DNA of 64,000 nucleotides from Streptomyces durmitorensis (GTDB lineage Bacteria; Actinomycetota; Actinomycetes; Streptomycetales; Streptomycetaceae): positions 8,432,001-8,496,000 of the forward strand of contig NZ_CP097289.1 of the NCBI RefSeq assembly GCF_023498005.1, given 5' to 3'. Shown in pieces: positions 35,420 to 44,361 of the stretch. How positions within the stretch are numbered: position 1 is the stretch's first letter; the number at the start of each line of letters is the position of its first letter. The notes beneath the pieces are model-generated. The model was not told where the DNA came from. It searched no databases and saw nothing but the letters and a program-made list of their open reading frames with translations. The translations under genes and the position numbers were made by a program.

Positions 35420-36280
35420 ATGACCTCGTACCTCACCGGCCTGATCGGCTCCGGTATCGGCCCCTCCCTGAGCCCCGCCCTGCACGAACGCGAGGCGGAC
35501 CGGCACGGTGTGCGCCTCATCTACCGCACCCTCGACATCGACGTCCTGGGCGTAGCGCCCGAGGGCGTAGGTGAGTTGGTGCGCGCCGCCCACCGCCTCG
35601 GCTTCGACGGCCTGAACATCACCCACCCCTGCAAGCAGCTGGTCATCGAGCACCTGGACGAGCTCGCCCCCGAGGCCGCCGAGCTCGGCGCCGTGAACAC
35701 CGTCGTCTTCAGGGACGGACGCGCCGTCGGGCACAACACCGATGCCACCGGTTTCGCCCAGTCCTTCGCCCGCGGCCTGGCCGACGCACCGACCGGCGAC
35801 GTCGTCCAGCTCGGCGCGGGCGGGGCGGGCGCCGCCGTGGCACACGCCCTGCTGAACCTCGGCGTCGACCGGGTCACCCTGGTCGACACCGATCCGGCCC
35901 GTGCCGCCACCCTGGCCACCGCGCTGACCGCGCGCTTCGGGCCTGGCCGTGCGCGGCCCGCACCGGCCGGGGAGCTGGCCGAGCGCCTCGCCGCCGCAGA
36001 CGGCCTCGTCCACGCCACACCGACCGGCATGGTCGCCCACCCGGGCCTGCCCCTCGCGGTCTCACTGCTCAGGCCCGGCCTGTGGGTGGCCGAGGTCGTC
36101 TACCGGCCGCTGGAGACCGAGCTGTTGCGCGAGGCCCGCGCCATCGGCTGCCGCACCCTCGACGGCGGCGGCATGGCCGTCTTCCAGGCGGCCGACGCCT
36201 TCCGGCTCTTCACCGGACTCGAACCGCACACCGGACCGATGCTCGCCGACCTCGGCGATCTGGCCGCCTTCCCGGCCTGA
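35420..36280 (+). CDS. Shikimate/quinate dehydrogenase, catabolic NAD type
   Basis: A 286-residue dehydrogenase. The N-terminal domain has SLSPALHE (Ser16 and Ser18 for substrate), the catalytic NITHPCKQ (Lys72) and GHNTDATGF. The Rossmann domain starts VVQLGAGGAGAAVAHALL, and its second strand ends VTLVDTDPARA, an acidic stretch favouring NAD+ over NADP+, as in catabolic QsuD enzymes. It would oxidise shikimate to 3-dehydroshikimate. The ATG is backed by CAGGAAGACTCG. It lies between the permease and dehydratase genes, 27 bases before the latter. Confidence 0.92.
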   Translation: MTSYLTGLIGSGIGPSLSPALHEREADRHGVRLIYRTLDIDVLGVAPEGVGELVRAAHRLGFDGLNITHPCKQLVIEHLDELAPEAAELGAVNTVVFRDGRAVGHNTDATGFAQSFARGLADAPTGDVVQLGAGGAGAAVAHALLNLGVDRVTLVDTDPARAATLATALTARFGPGRARPAPAGELAERLAAADGLVHATPTGMVAHPGLPLAVSLLRPGLWVAEVVYRPLETELLREARAIGCRTLDGGGMAVFQAADAFRLFTGLEPHTGPMLADLGDLAAFPA

Positions 36281-36307
36281 CCGGCCCTGACCCGACAGGA
36301 GGACACC

Positions 36308-38140
36308 ATGCGCACCTCGATCGCCACTGTCTCGCTCAGCGGTCCGCTGTCCGAGAAGCTCACCGCCGTCGCCACCGCCGGATTCGACGGTGTGGAGATC
36401 TTCGAGAACGATCTCCTCGGCAGCCCGCTCAGCCCCGAGGAAGTCCGGCTGCGCTGCGCGGACCTCGGCCTGAGCATCGACCTCTACCAGCCGTTCCGCG
36501 ATTTCGAGGCCGTCCCCGCCGACACTCTCGCCCGCAATCTACGGCGCGCGGAACGCAAGTTCGCCGTGATGGAGCGCCTCGGTGCGGATCTGCTCCTCGT
36601 CTGCTCCAGCGTCGCCCCGGAGTCGGTCGACGACGACGCGCTCGCGGCCGAGCAACTGCGGCTGCTCGCCGACCGGGCGGCCGACCACGGCATCCGTATC
36701 GCCTACGAGGCACTCGCCTGGGGGCGGCACGTCAGCACGTACGACCACGCCTGGCGGATCGTCGAGCAGGCGGACCATCCCGCCCTCGGCACCTGCCTCG
36801 ACAGCTTCCACATCCTCTCCCGCGGCTCCGACCCCAAGGGCATCGCCGACATCCCCGGCGAGAAGATCTTCTTCCTTCAGCTGGCGGACGCACCGCTGAT
36901 GGCGATGGACGTCCTCCAGTGGAGCCGCCACTACCGCTGCTTCCCCGGCCAGGGCGGCTTCGACCTCGCCCCGCTGGTGGCCGCGACGGTGGCAGCCGGG
37001 TACCAAGGGCCCCTGTCGCTCGAAGTGTTCAACGACGTCTTCCGGCAGGCAGGGGCGGCCTCCACCGCCGTCGACGCGCTCCGCTCGCTGCTCCTCCTGG
37101 AGGAGTCGGCCGGTCTGTCCGTTCTCCCCGCCGCGTCGGCGCCCTCCGGCTTCGCCTTCGCCGAGTTGACCGCGGCCGACACCGAACCGCTGCGCGGCGT
37201 ACTCGACGCCCTCGGCTTCGCCCACACCGCACGGCACACCTGGAAGCCGGTCGAACTGTGGGAACAGGGAGATGCCCGGATCCTGCTCAACACCGGTGTC
37301 AGCGGCCGCCGTCAGGATCCGGCGCTGACCGCCATCGGCGTGGAGACCCCCGAGCCCGACCGGGCCGCGCGGCGCGCCGAGGCCGTGCTCGCCCCCGTGG
37401 TGCCGCGCCGTCGTGCCCAGCTCGACGCACCCCTTGACGCGGTGGCCGCACCCGACGGCACGGAGATCTTCTTCTGCCGCACGGAGCAGGCCGACCACAT
37501 CAGTTGGACCGGGGACTTCACCGAACTGCCCTCGCGGGCTCTTCCAAAAGAGCGGGTAGAGCAGGGGGAGCGGGGAGAGCCGTCCGCGGCCGCCATCCGC
37601 CGTATCGACCACATCGCCCTCACCCAGCCCTGGCACCAGTTCGACGAGGCGTCGCTGTTCCACCGCGGCGTCCTCGGCCTGGAGGCGGACGGCAGCCTCG
37701 ACCTGGCCGACCCCTACGGCCTGGTGCGCAGCCGGGCGGTCGCCTCCCCCGACGGCGGAGTGCGCATCGTCCTCAACATCGCGCCGGCGCCCGACGCCGA
37801 TGGCCCGCGCCTGCAGCACATCGCGCTCGCGACGGACGACATCGTCGGCGCCGCCCGGCGCATCCTGGCGAGCGGCGCGAGCCTGCTGCCGATCTCCGCC
37901 AACTACTACGACGACCTCGAAGCACGCCACGATCTCGAGCCGGAGCGCCTGGCCACGCTGGCGGAGCTCGGCATCCTCTACGACCGGGACGAGAACGGGG
38001 AGTTCCTGCACTGCTACACCGCCACGGTCGGGCGGGTCTTCTTCGAGTTGGTGCAGCGCACGGGCGGCTACCGGGGATACGGGGCCCAGAACGCGGCCGT
38101 ACGGCTCGCCGCCCAGCATCTTCACCAGCAGGGGGTGTGA
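36308..38140 (+). CDS. 3-dehydroshikimate dehydratase fused to HPPD-like dioxygenase domain (QsuB type)
   Basis: A 610-residue two-domain protein. Residues 1-280 form a TIM barrel of the xylose-isomerase/AP-endonuclease type with metal ligands in IAYEALAWG, CLDSFHILSRG, FLQLADA and LSLEVFND. This half dehydrates 3-dehydroshikimate to protocatechuate. Residues about 290-600 form a 4-hydroxyphenylpyruvate dioxygenase-like VOC pair with possible iron ligands His in RIDHIALTQ, His in LQHIALATDD and Glu in RVFFELVQR. C. glutamicum QsuB and Pseudomonas QuiC have this fusion; the role of the second domain is uncertain. The ATG follows ACAGGAGGACACC. Confidence 0.93.
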   Translation: MRTSIATVSLSGPLSEKLTAVATAGFDGVEIFENDLLGSPLSPEEVRLRCADLGLSIDLYQPFRDFEAVPADTLARNLRRAERKFAVMERLGADLLLVCSSVAPESVDDDALAAEQLRLLADRAADHGIRIAYEALAWGRHVSTYDHAWRIVEQADHPALGTCLDSFHILSRGSDPKGIADIPGEKIFFLQLADAPLMAMDVLQWSRHYRCFPGQGGFDLAPLVAATVAAGYQGPLSLEVFNDVFRQAGAASTAVDALRSLLLLEESAGLSVLPAASAPSGFAFAELTAADTEPLRGVLDALGFAHTARHTWKPVELWEQGDARILLNTGVSGRRQDPALTAIGVETPEPDRAARRAEAVLAPVVPRRRAQLDAPLDAVAAPDGTEIFFCRTEQADHISWTGDFTELPSRALPKERVEQGERGEPSAAAIRRIDHIALTQPWHQFDEASLFHRGVLGLEADGSLDLADPYGLVRSRAVASPDGGVRIVLNIAPAPDADGPRLQHIALATDDIVGAARRILASGASLLPISANYYDDLEARHDLEPERLATLAELGILYDRDENGEFLHCYTATVGRVFFELVQRTGGYRGYGAQNAAVRLAAQHLHQQGV

Positions 38141-38240
38141 CCTCCTGGATCTCCGGGGACATCGGCGACCGGCCACAAAAGCCCCGGGGCGGCCCGAGGT
38201 TAGACTGACCGGCGCCGATGAGTCCGCCCTGAGGAGCCGC

Positions 38241-38918
38241 ATGGCCGCCGCAGTCCCCCCGTCGTCACCGCCCGCCAAGCGCACCCGGGACGCGGCCCGT
38301 ACGCAGGGGGAGATCCTCGACGTGGCCACCGAGGAGTTCGCCCGCATGGGGTATGCGGGGGCCAGGGTGGACGAGATCGCCGCCCGCATGCGGACCACGA
38401 AGCGGATGATCTACTACTACTTCGGCAGCAAGGACCAGCTGTTCACCGCGGTCCTGGAGCGCGCGTACAAGGTCATCCGGCACGAGGAGCAGCAGCTCGA
38501 CGTCGGGCATCTCGACCCGGTGTCCGCCATCCGCCGCCTCGCCGAGCTCACCTTCGACCACCACGAGGCGCATCCGGACTTCATCCGCCTCGTCAGTATC
38601 GAGAACATCCACGAGGCGCAGCACATCGGCGCCTCGCCGAGTCTGGCCTCGCTCAGCTCCCCCGCGATCGACGTCATCGCCTCGATCCTCGAGACCGGGC
38701 GCGAGCAGGGCGTGTTCACGGCCGAGGTGGACGCCGTCGACCTGCACGCGATGATCAGTTCGTTCTGCTTCTTCCGGGTCTCCAACCGGCACACGTTCCG
38801 CGCGCTCTTCGGCCGCGACCTCACCGAGGCGCCCCGCCGTGAGCACTACCGGACGATGCTGGGGGACATGGTCATCTCCTATCTGACCTCGGATCTGCCT
38901 GGCGTGGGCCGGAGTTGA
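38241..38918 (+). CDS. TetR/AcrR family regulator of the shikimate module
   Basis: A 225-residue repressor. The N-terminal HTH (about residues 20-70) reads RTQGEILDVATEEFARMG, then RVDEIAARMRTTKRMIYYYF and GSKDQLFTAVLERAY. The C-terminal ligand domain contains SLASLSSPAIDVIASILETG. It follows the dehydratase gene by 100 bases on the same strand and probably binds the AT-rich palindrome before the permease gene. A TAGACT box at 38201 could be its own -10. Its last 47 bases overlap the convergent DeoR gene. The effector is likely a pathway intermediate such as protocatechuate or shikimate. Confidence 0.92.
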   Translation: MAAAVPPSSPPAKRTRDAARTQGEILDVATEEFARMGYAGARVDEIAARMRTTKRMIYYYFGSKDQLFTAVLERAYKVIRHEEQQLDVGHLDPVSAIRRLAELTFDHHEAHPDFIRLVSIENIHEAQHIGASPSLASLSSPAIDVIASILETGREQGVFTAEVDAVDLHAMISSFCFFRVSNRHTFRALFGRDLTEAPRREHYRTMLGDMVISYLTSDLPGVGRS

Positions 38919-39684
38919 CCACCATCACCTCGGTCCCGGCCGCCCGCACCGCCCGCACCTGCTCCGCCGCGAGGCCGTCGTCCACGATCAGCAGATCGAA
39001 GTCGGTCAGCGGCGCAAGCGCGTAAAGACCGTCCTTGCAGAACTTGGTGTGGTCCGCGACCAGCACCCGGCGCGCCGCGCACTCCATCATCGCCCGCTTG
39101 ACCTGCACCGTTTCCGGCGATGTGTGATAGCAGCGGCCGTTGGTGACGGCCGTCGTGGACATGAAGAGGACGTCGGCGCGAAAGGCCCGGACCGCGTCCG
39201 CGGTGTGCAGACCCATGAACGCGTCGTACGCCGGGAAGTACGCGCCGCCCAGCGTGATCAGCGAGATGCCGGGTTCCTTCGCGAGCGTGGTGATGGCCGG
39301 CAGCGAGTTGGTGATCACCGTCAGCGGGGTGTGCTCGGTGGCCTGGTGCGCCACCAGCAGGCAGGTCGTGCTGTCGTCGAGCAGTACCGTCTGGCCCGGC
39401 ACGAGGAGGGTCGCCGCGGCCCGCGCCAGGAGCTGCTTGGTCGGCGCCATGGTGGCCATCCGCTCCGCGACACTGCCGTGGAACTGCGCCGACGGCAGCC
39501 CGGTCGCACCGCCCCGCACCTTGCGCAGCCAGCCCTGTGCCTGGAGGGCGTCCAGATCGCGGTGCGCGGTCATCAGGCTGACACGGAACTCCTCGGCGAG
39601 GTCCGCGGTCCGTACGAAGCCGCGGCCGATGACGGCCTCACGCATCTGCCGTCGCCGTTCCTCCTGCGCCTCGACCCGGTCCAT
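38872..39684 (-). CDS. DeoR/GlpR family transcriptional regulator
   Basis: A 270-residue regulator. The HTH (about 20-60) reads VRTADLAEEFRVSLMTAHRD, followed by LDALQAQGWLRKVRGGA. The C-terminal sugar-phosphate sensor domain has LLDDSTTCLLVAHQATEHTP, TVITNSLPAITTLA, ALGGAYFPAYDAF-like LITLGGAYFPAYDAFMG and VLVADHTKFCKDGL. The ATG follows GGAGGGAG; extending further would pass through the operator. It is divergent from the polyol operon, whose phosphorylated intermediate is the likely inducer. Its 3' end overlaps the TetR gene. Confidence 0.93.
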   Translation of the reverse strand: MDRVEAQEERRRQMREAVIGRGFVRTADLAEEFRVSLMTAHRDLDALQAQGWLRKVRGGATGLPSAQFHGSVAERMATMAPTKQLLARAAATLLVPGQTVLLDDSTTCLLVAHQATEHTPLTVITNSLPAITTLAKEPGISLITLGGAYFPAYDAFMGLHTADAVRAFRADVLFMSTTAVTNGRCYHTSPETVQVKRAMMECAARRVLVADHTKFCKDGLYALAPLTDFDLLIVDDGLAAEQVRAVRAAGTEVMVVNSGPRQADPRSDRR

Positions 39685-39765
39685 CGCAGCGCTCCCTCCG
39701 GTGTCCGCGCCCTGTGCGGTGCCAGGGCTCTGCCTGTGCCGTGCGCGGCACGCGTGTGAACTCGC

Positions 39766-39793
39766 CGCGTTATGTTCGCACGGACCTAACGCG
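39766..39793. promoter_or_regulatory. Candidate DeoR operator
   Basis: CGCGTTATGTTC-GCAC-GGACCTAACGCG is a 28-bp palindrome with 10 of 12 arm bases matched, between the divergent DeoR gene and the polyol permease gene. Confidence 0.6.
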
Positions 39794-39958
39794 CGCCGCC
39801 GGGCGAGTGCGGCGTCCGCGAGCGGCTCCGGTGCGACGCAACACGGCAGGTAGCCGCCCTGATGGGAAGATTTCAGCCGCCATTGACTCGCCTTTCCGGC
39901 CAGCTGTTCCATCAGCTCGTCCGTCCCTCCTGCCCCTGCCGCAGAAAGGGGAGAGTCG

Positions 39959-41278
39959 ATGATGACTTCTCTGCCCCCTCCTCCGCGTTCGCTGATCACA
40001 CGCCTGGGCATTCCGCCGACCCTCGCCTGGGGCTACCTCGGGCTGCTCCTCTTCATGATCGGAGACGGTGTCGAGTCCGGCTATCTCTCGCCCTACCTGA
40101 TCGACGAGGGCATCTCGCAGCCCCGGGTCGCGCTCCTGTTCACCGTCTACGGAGGCGCCGCGGCCATCGCGGCCTGGCTCTCCGGAGTGCTGTCCGACCT
40201 GTGGGGCCCGCGCCGCGTCATGTGGACAGGGCTTGGCATCTGGGGCGTCTTCCAACTGCTCTTCCTCGTCCTGGCCATCCCCATGACCAGCTATCCGCTG
40301 ATGGTGCTCGGGTACGGCCTGCGCGGCCTCGGCTACCCGCTCTTCGCCTACGGCTTCCTGGTCTGGATCGCCTCGGTGGCTCCCCGTGCCCGGCTCGGCA
40401 CGGCCATGGGCTGGTTCTGGTTCGCCTTCACCGGCGGTCTGCCCACCCTCGGCTCGCTGGTCGCCAGCGGACTCATCCCGCAGATCGGCGCGTACGCCAC
40501 CCTGTGGTCCGCGCTGGCCCTGGTGGCCGCGGGCGGTCTGATCGCCCTGCTCCTCGTCCGTGACGACCTGGGCGGGAAGCGGCCGCGCGGCGAGGGCGAA
40601 GGGCCGCTCGCCACGCTCGTCGGCAGCGTCACCGTCCTGTGGCGCAATCCCCGGGTCGGCGCGGGCTCGCTCGCCCGTGTCATCAACACGGCCTCGCAGT
40701 TCGGCTTCTTCGTGATCATGCCGATCCACTTCACGAAGACGGTCGGCTTCAGCCTCACCGAGTGGCTGCATCTGCTCAGCGCGATGTTCGCGACCAACAT
40801 CTTCGCCAACCTGCTGTTCGGCGTGGTGGGCGACCGGTTCGGCTGGCGCAGGACCATCGCCTGGTTCGGCGGCGCCGGATGCACCGTCAGCACGCTGCTG
40901 CTCTTCTACGTCCCGAACGCGGCGGGCGACAACTTCCCGCTCGCCCTGCTGGCCGCCGCCTTCTACGGCGCTACTCTGGCCGGATATGTACCGCTTTCGG
41001 CCCTTGTGCCCTCGCTGGAGCCGCGGCACAAGGGGCAGGCGCTCGCCGCGCTCAACCTGGGCGCGGGAGCCAGCACTTTCGTCGGCCCCGCGGTCGTCGC
41101 CGTCTTCGTCGGGCCGCTCGGTGTCACAGGGGTGGTCTGGATTTTCGCGGGGATGCATGCGGTGAGCACCGTGCTCGCGCTCTTCCTGAAGCTGCCGGAC
41201 GACGCGGGTGCGGCGGAGGCGGAGAAGGCCAGTGCCTCGCCGGACGCCGCGCCCGCCACCGCCTCGGCCCCGGCGTGA
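39959..41278 (+). CDS. MFS polyol permease, RbtT/DalT/CsbX type
   Basis: A 439-residue transporter with 12 hydrophobic helices. The N-terminal segment AWGYLGLLLFMIGDGVESGY and YLIDEGISQPRVALLFTVYG, then SGVLSDLWGPRRVMWTG, resemble ribitol/D-arabinitol permeases (RbtT, DalT). The C-terminus is a disordered Ala/Glu/Pro tail. It heads an operon with two FGGY kinases, which use polyols or ketoses, supporting a polyol or pentose substrate. A ribosome site GAAAGGGGAGAGTCG precedes the ATG pair. Confidence 0.9.
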   Translation: MMTSLPPPPRSLITRLGIPPTLAWGYLGLLLFMIGDGVESGYLSPYLIDEGISQPRVALLFTVYGGAAAIAAWLSGVLSDLWGPRRVMWTGLGIWGVFQLLFLVLAIPMTSYPLMVLGYGLRGLGYPLFAYGFLVWIASVAPRARLGTAMGWFWFAFTGGLPTLGSLVASGLIPQIGAYATLWSALALVAAGGLIALLLVRDDLGGKRPRGEGEGPLATLVGSVTVLWRNPRVGAGSLARVINTASQFGFFVIMPIHFTKTVGFSLTEWLHLLSAMFATNIFANLLFGVVGDRFGWRRTIAWFGGAGCTVSTLLLFYVPNAAGDNFPLALLAAAFYGATLAGYVPLSALVPSLEPRHKGQALAALNLGAGASTFVGPAVVAVFVGPLGVTGVVWIFAGMHAVSTVLALFLKLPDDAGAAEAEKASASPDAAPATASAPA

Positions 41279-41291
41279 AAGGACCCACCTG

Positions 41292-42854
41292 ATGTCCGTA
41301 CTGACCATTGACGTCGGCACCACGATGATCAAGTCGGTCGTCTTCGACGACCAGGGCAAGGAGATCGCGGTCGCGCGGCTCGCCACCGAAGTCCTGCGGC
41401 CCCACCCCGGCTGGGCGGAACAGGACATGGACGCCGTATGGAACGCCGTCGTGCACACCGTCCGCAGCGTCCTTTCCGGCCTCGCCGACCCCGTCTGGCT
41501 GGTGTCCTTCACGGCCCAGGGCGACGGCGCCTGGCTCGTCGACGAGGACGGCCGCCCCACGGGGCCCGCGATCCTGTGGTCCGACGGCAGGGCCGGTGAC
41601 CTGCTCACCGCCTGGCAGCGCGAGGGAGTCCTCGAAGCGGCCTTCCGCCGCAACGGCTCGCTGACCTGCGCCGGCATGCCCAACGCCCTCTTCAGCTGGC
41701 TCGCCGCCCACGACCCGGACCGCCTCGCGCGCTCCGCCACCTCGCTCACCGCCGCAGGCTGGCTCTTCCTGCGCCTCACCGGTGTCCGCGCCTGCGACGA
41801 GTCCGACGCCTCCGCCCCGTTCCTCGACCACACCACCGGGGACTACGACCCGCGGATCCTCGACCTGTTCGGCCTGAGCGCCTACCGCCGGCTCCTGCCG
41901 ACCGTCCTCGGTGAGTCGGAGCGGATCGCCGAGATCACCGGCGACGCCGCGGGCCAACTGGGCCTTCCCGCCGGGCTTCCGGTCGTCATGTCCCCGTACG
42001 ACATCGCCGCGACCGCCCGCGGCGTCGGCGTGGTCAACCCCGGCCAGGCATGCAGCATCCTCGGCACCACCCTGTGCACGGAGATCGTCCGCACGGACGT
42101 CGACACCAGCGGCGAACCGTCCGGCATCAACATCGCCTACCGCGGCCGCGAACGCGTGCTCCGTGCCTTCCCAACCCTCAACGGCGCCGAAGTCCTCGGC
42201 TGGGCCGCGCGGATGCTGGGCACGTCCGGGCCGCCGGAGCTTGCGCAACTGGCCTTCGAGTCGGAGCCGGGCGCCCGCGGGCTGATGTTCCTGCCCTATC
42301 TCTCCCCGGCCGGGGAACGCGCGCCGTTCCTCGACCCGCGCGCCCGAGGGTCCTTCTGGGGTCTGTCCCTCGAGCACTCGCGCGCCGACCTGGCCCGCGC
42401 CGTCTTCGACGGGCTCTCGCTGGTCCTGCGCGACTCGCTGGCCGCTGCCCGCACGGACGTGAGCGAGCTGCGGCTGTGCGGCGGCGGCGCCAACAGTGAC
42501 GCGTGGTGCGCGCTGATCGCCGATGCCACAGGAGTGCCGACCGCCCGCTCCGGCGACACCGAACTGGGCGCCAAGGGCGCCTTCCTCACCGGCCTCGTCC
42601 GCTCCGGAGCCGAGAGCAGCATGCACACCGCTGCCGCCAAATACGTCCGGATGCAGAGCAGTTGGGAACCCGACCCGGAGCGCGCGCAGTTCTACGCCGC
42701 CCTGTACGAGGACTTCACCGGCCTGCGGACCATCTCCCGCGAGGCCGGCTGGCGGGGCGGCGCGATATGGCAGGGGAGTGGTGCGGCGGGGTCGGGCGCA
42801 CCCCCGCACGGAGACGACGACCACCGCACCGCCCCCGGAGGCATCGATGTCTGA
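41292..42854 (+). CDS. FGGY-family carbohydrate kinase (first of two)
   Basis: A 520-residue kinase of the hexokinase/actin superfold. The phosphate loop is TIDVGTTMIKSVVFDDQG, the N-domain has GRPTGPAILWSDGRA, the catalytic Asp lies in VVMSPYDIAATARG, and the second-domain ATP motifs are GTTLCTEI and LRLCGGGANSDAWC. It is related to xylulokinase, erythritol kinase and LsrK. The last 40 residues are a low-complexity tail. It is 14 bases after the permease and overlaps the next kinase gene by 8 bases. Substrate unknown: a polyol or ketose by context. Confidence 0.92.
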   Translation: MSVLTIDVGTTMIKSVVFDDQGKEIAVARLATEVLRPHPGWAEQDMDAVWNAVVHTVRSVLSGLADPVWLVSFTAQGDGAWLVDEDGRPTGPAILWSDGRAGDLLTAWQREGVLEAAFRRNGSLTCAGMPNALFSWLAAHDPDRLARSATSLTAAGWLFLRLTGVRACDESDASAPFLDHTTGDYDPRILDLFGLSAYRRLLPTVLGESERIAEITGDAAGQLGLPAGLPVVMSPYDIAATARGVGVVNPGQACSILGTTLCTEIVRTDVDTSGEPSGINIAYRGRERVLRAFPTLNGAEVLGWAARMLGTSGPPELAQLAFESEPGARGLMFLPYLSPAGERAPFLDPRARGSFWGLSLEHSRADLARAVFDGLSLVLRDSLAAARTDVSELRLCGGGANSDAWCALIADATGVPTARSGDTELGAKGAFLTGLVRSGAESSMHTAAAKYVRMQSSWEPDPERAQFYAALYEDFTGLRTISREAGWRGGAIWQGSGAAGSGAPPHGDDDHRTAPGGIDV

Positions 42855-44361
42855 CACCCGTTCCCCCGACCACGCCCCGGCTTCCTTCGACGGCATCTGG
42901 CTGGGCCTCGACCTCGGCACCCAGAGCGCCCGCTGCGTCGCCGTCGACGGCACCGGCCAACTGCTCGCCGCCGCTTCCCGGCCGCTGACGAGCCACCGCG
43001 ACGGCGTACGCCACGAGCAGGACCCCGAGCAGTGGTGGACCGCGCTGGCCGCCGCCTGCCGCGAGGCCCTGAGCGGACTCGACGCGCGGCGCGTCCGCGG
43101 GCTCGCCATCGACGGCACCTCCGGCACGATCCTGCTGGCCGACGCCACGGGCCGCCCGCTCACCCCCGCCCTGATGTACGACGACGGGCGCGCCGCCGAC
43201 CAGGCGGCGACCGTCAACGAAGCGGGCTGCGAGGTCTGGCGGGAGCTCGGCTACCGCAGCATGCAGCCGTCCTGGGCGCTGCCGAAACTGCGCTGGCTCC
43301 TTGACCACGACGCGGCGGCGACAGCAGCGGGGGCCCGGCTCCTTCACCAGGTCGACCTGATCACCTGGCGTCTGGCCGGACACCAGGTCGCCGCCGACGC
43401 TAGCCATGCGCTCAAGACCGGCTACCACCTGGTCGAGGAAAGCTGGCCGCACAAGGCCATGGCCGAACTAGGCGTCCCCGAGAGCCTGTTGCCGGACGTC
43501 GTGCGCCCCGGCACGGTACTCGGCACCGTGTGCGCAAAGGCCGCGGAAGCCACCGGCATCCCCGAAGGCACCGCCCTGGTCGCCGGAATGACCGACGGCT
43601 GCGCCGCCCAGATCGGCGCCGGAGCCCTGGAACCCGGCGCGTGGAACTCGGTGCTCGGCACCACCCTCGTCCTCAAGGGCACCAGCACGCACCTGGTCCG
43701 CGACCCGGCGGGCGTCGTGTACTGCCACCGCGGACCGGGCGACAACTGGCTGCCGGGCGGCGCGTCCAGCAGCGGCGCCGGTGTCATCTCCCGGCACTTC
43801 CACGGAGATGACCTGGACGCGCTCACCGAGCGGGCCGCCGCGCTCGACCCGGACGCGGTCACCTACCCCCTGGTCTCCACCGGCGGCGAACGCTTCCCCT
43901 TCCGCGCCCCTCAGGCCCAGCCCTTCACCCTCGGGCCCGTCCCCGACCGCGCCACCGAGTTCCACGCCCAACTGCTCGGCGTCGCCTGCCTGGAGAGGCT
44001 CTGCCTCGACTACCTCGACCACCTCGGCGCCCCCGTCGACGGACCACTCACCCTCACCGGCGGCGGCGCCCGCAACCGCTACTGGTGCCGCCTTCGCGCC
44101 GAGGCCATCGGACGTCCCGTACGCCTGCCGGAACAGGCCGAGGGCGCCATCGGCATGGCGGTGCTCGCCGCCACGTCCTGTGGCGCGAGCCTCCAGGAGG
44201 CGGCCGCTGCCATGGTCCGGATCGGCGAGGAGATCCACCCGACACCGGCCCGCACCGCCCGCTACCTTCCCGTCTACCTCCGCTTCGTCGACGAACTCAC
44301 CCGCCGTGGCTGGCTCGACCAGACCGTGGCCGACCACGCCCGCAGGAGGGCAGCACAGTGA
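42847..44361 (+). CDS. FGGY-family carbohydrate kinase (second of two)
   Basis: A 504-residue kinase with phosphate loop WLGLDLGTQSARCVAVDG, ligand segment TPALMYDDGRA, PSWALPKLRWLLDHD, catalytic Asp in VAGMTDGCAAQIGAG, ATP motifs LGTTLVLKG and LTLTGGGARNRYWC, and GAIGMAVLAATSCG. It is closer to xylulokinase than its upstream neighbour and is not a recent duplicate of it. The ATG overlaps the first kinase and the stop overlaps the phosphatase start, so translation is coupled. Two kinases in one operon imply two phosphorylations, two sugars, or a kinase plus a regulatory paralogue. Confidence 0.92.
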   Translation: MSDTRSPDHAPASFDGIWLGLDLGTQSARCVAVDGTGQLLAAASRPLTSHRDGVRHEQDPEQWWTALAAACREALSGLDARRVRGLAIDGTSGTILLADATGRPLTPALMYDDGRAADQAATVNEAGCEVWRELGYRSMQPSWALPKLRWLLDHDAAATAAGARLLHQVDLITWRLAGHQVAADASHALKTGYHLVEESWPHKAMAELGVPESLLPDVVRPGTVLGTVCAKAAEATGIPEGTALVAGMTDGCAAQIGAGALEPGAWNSVLGTTLVLKGTSTHLVRDPAGVVYCHRGPGDNWLPGGASSSGAGVISRHFHGDDLDALTERAAALDPDAVTYPLVSTGGERFPFRAPQAQPFTLGPVPDRATEFHAQLLGVACLERLCLDYLDHLGAPVDGPLTLTGGGARNRYWCRLRAEAIGRPVRLPEQAEGAIGMAVLAATSCGASLQEAAAAMVRIGEEIHPTPARTARYLPVYLRFVDELTRRGWLDQTVADHARRRAAQ

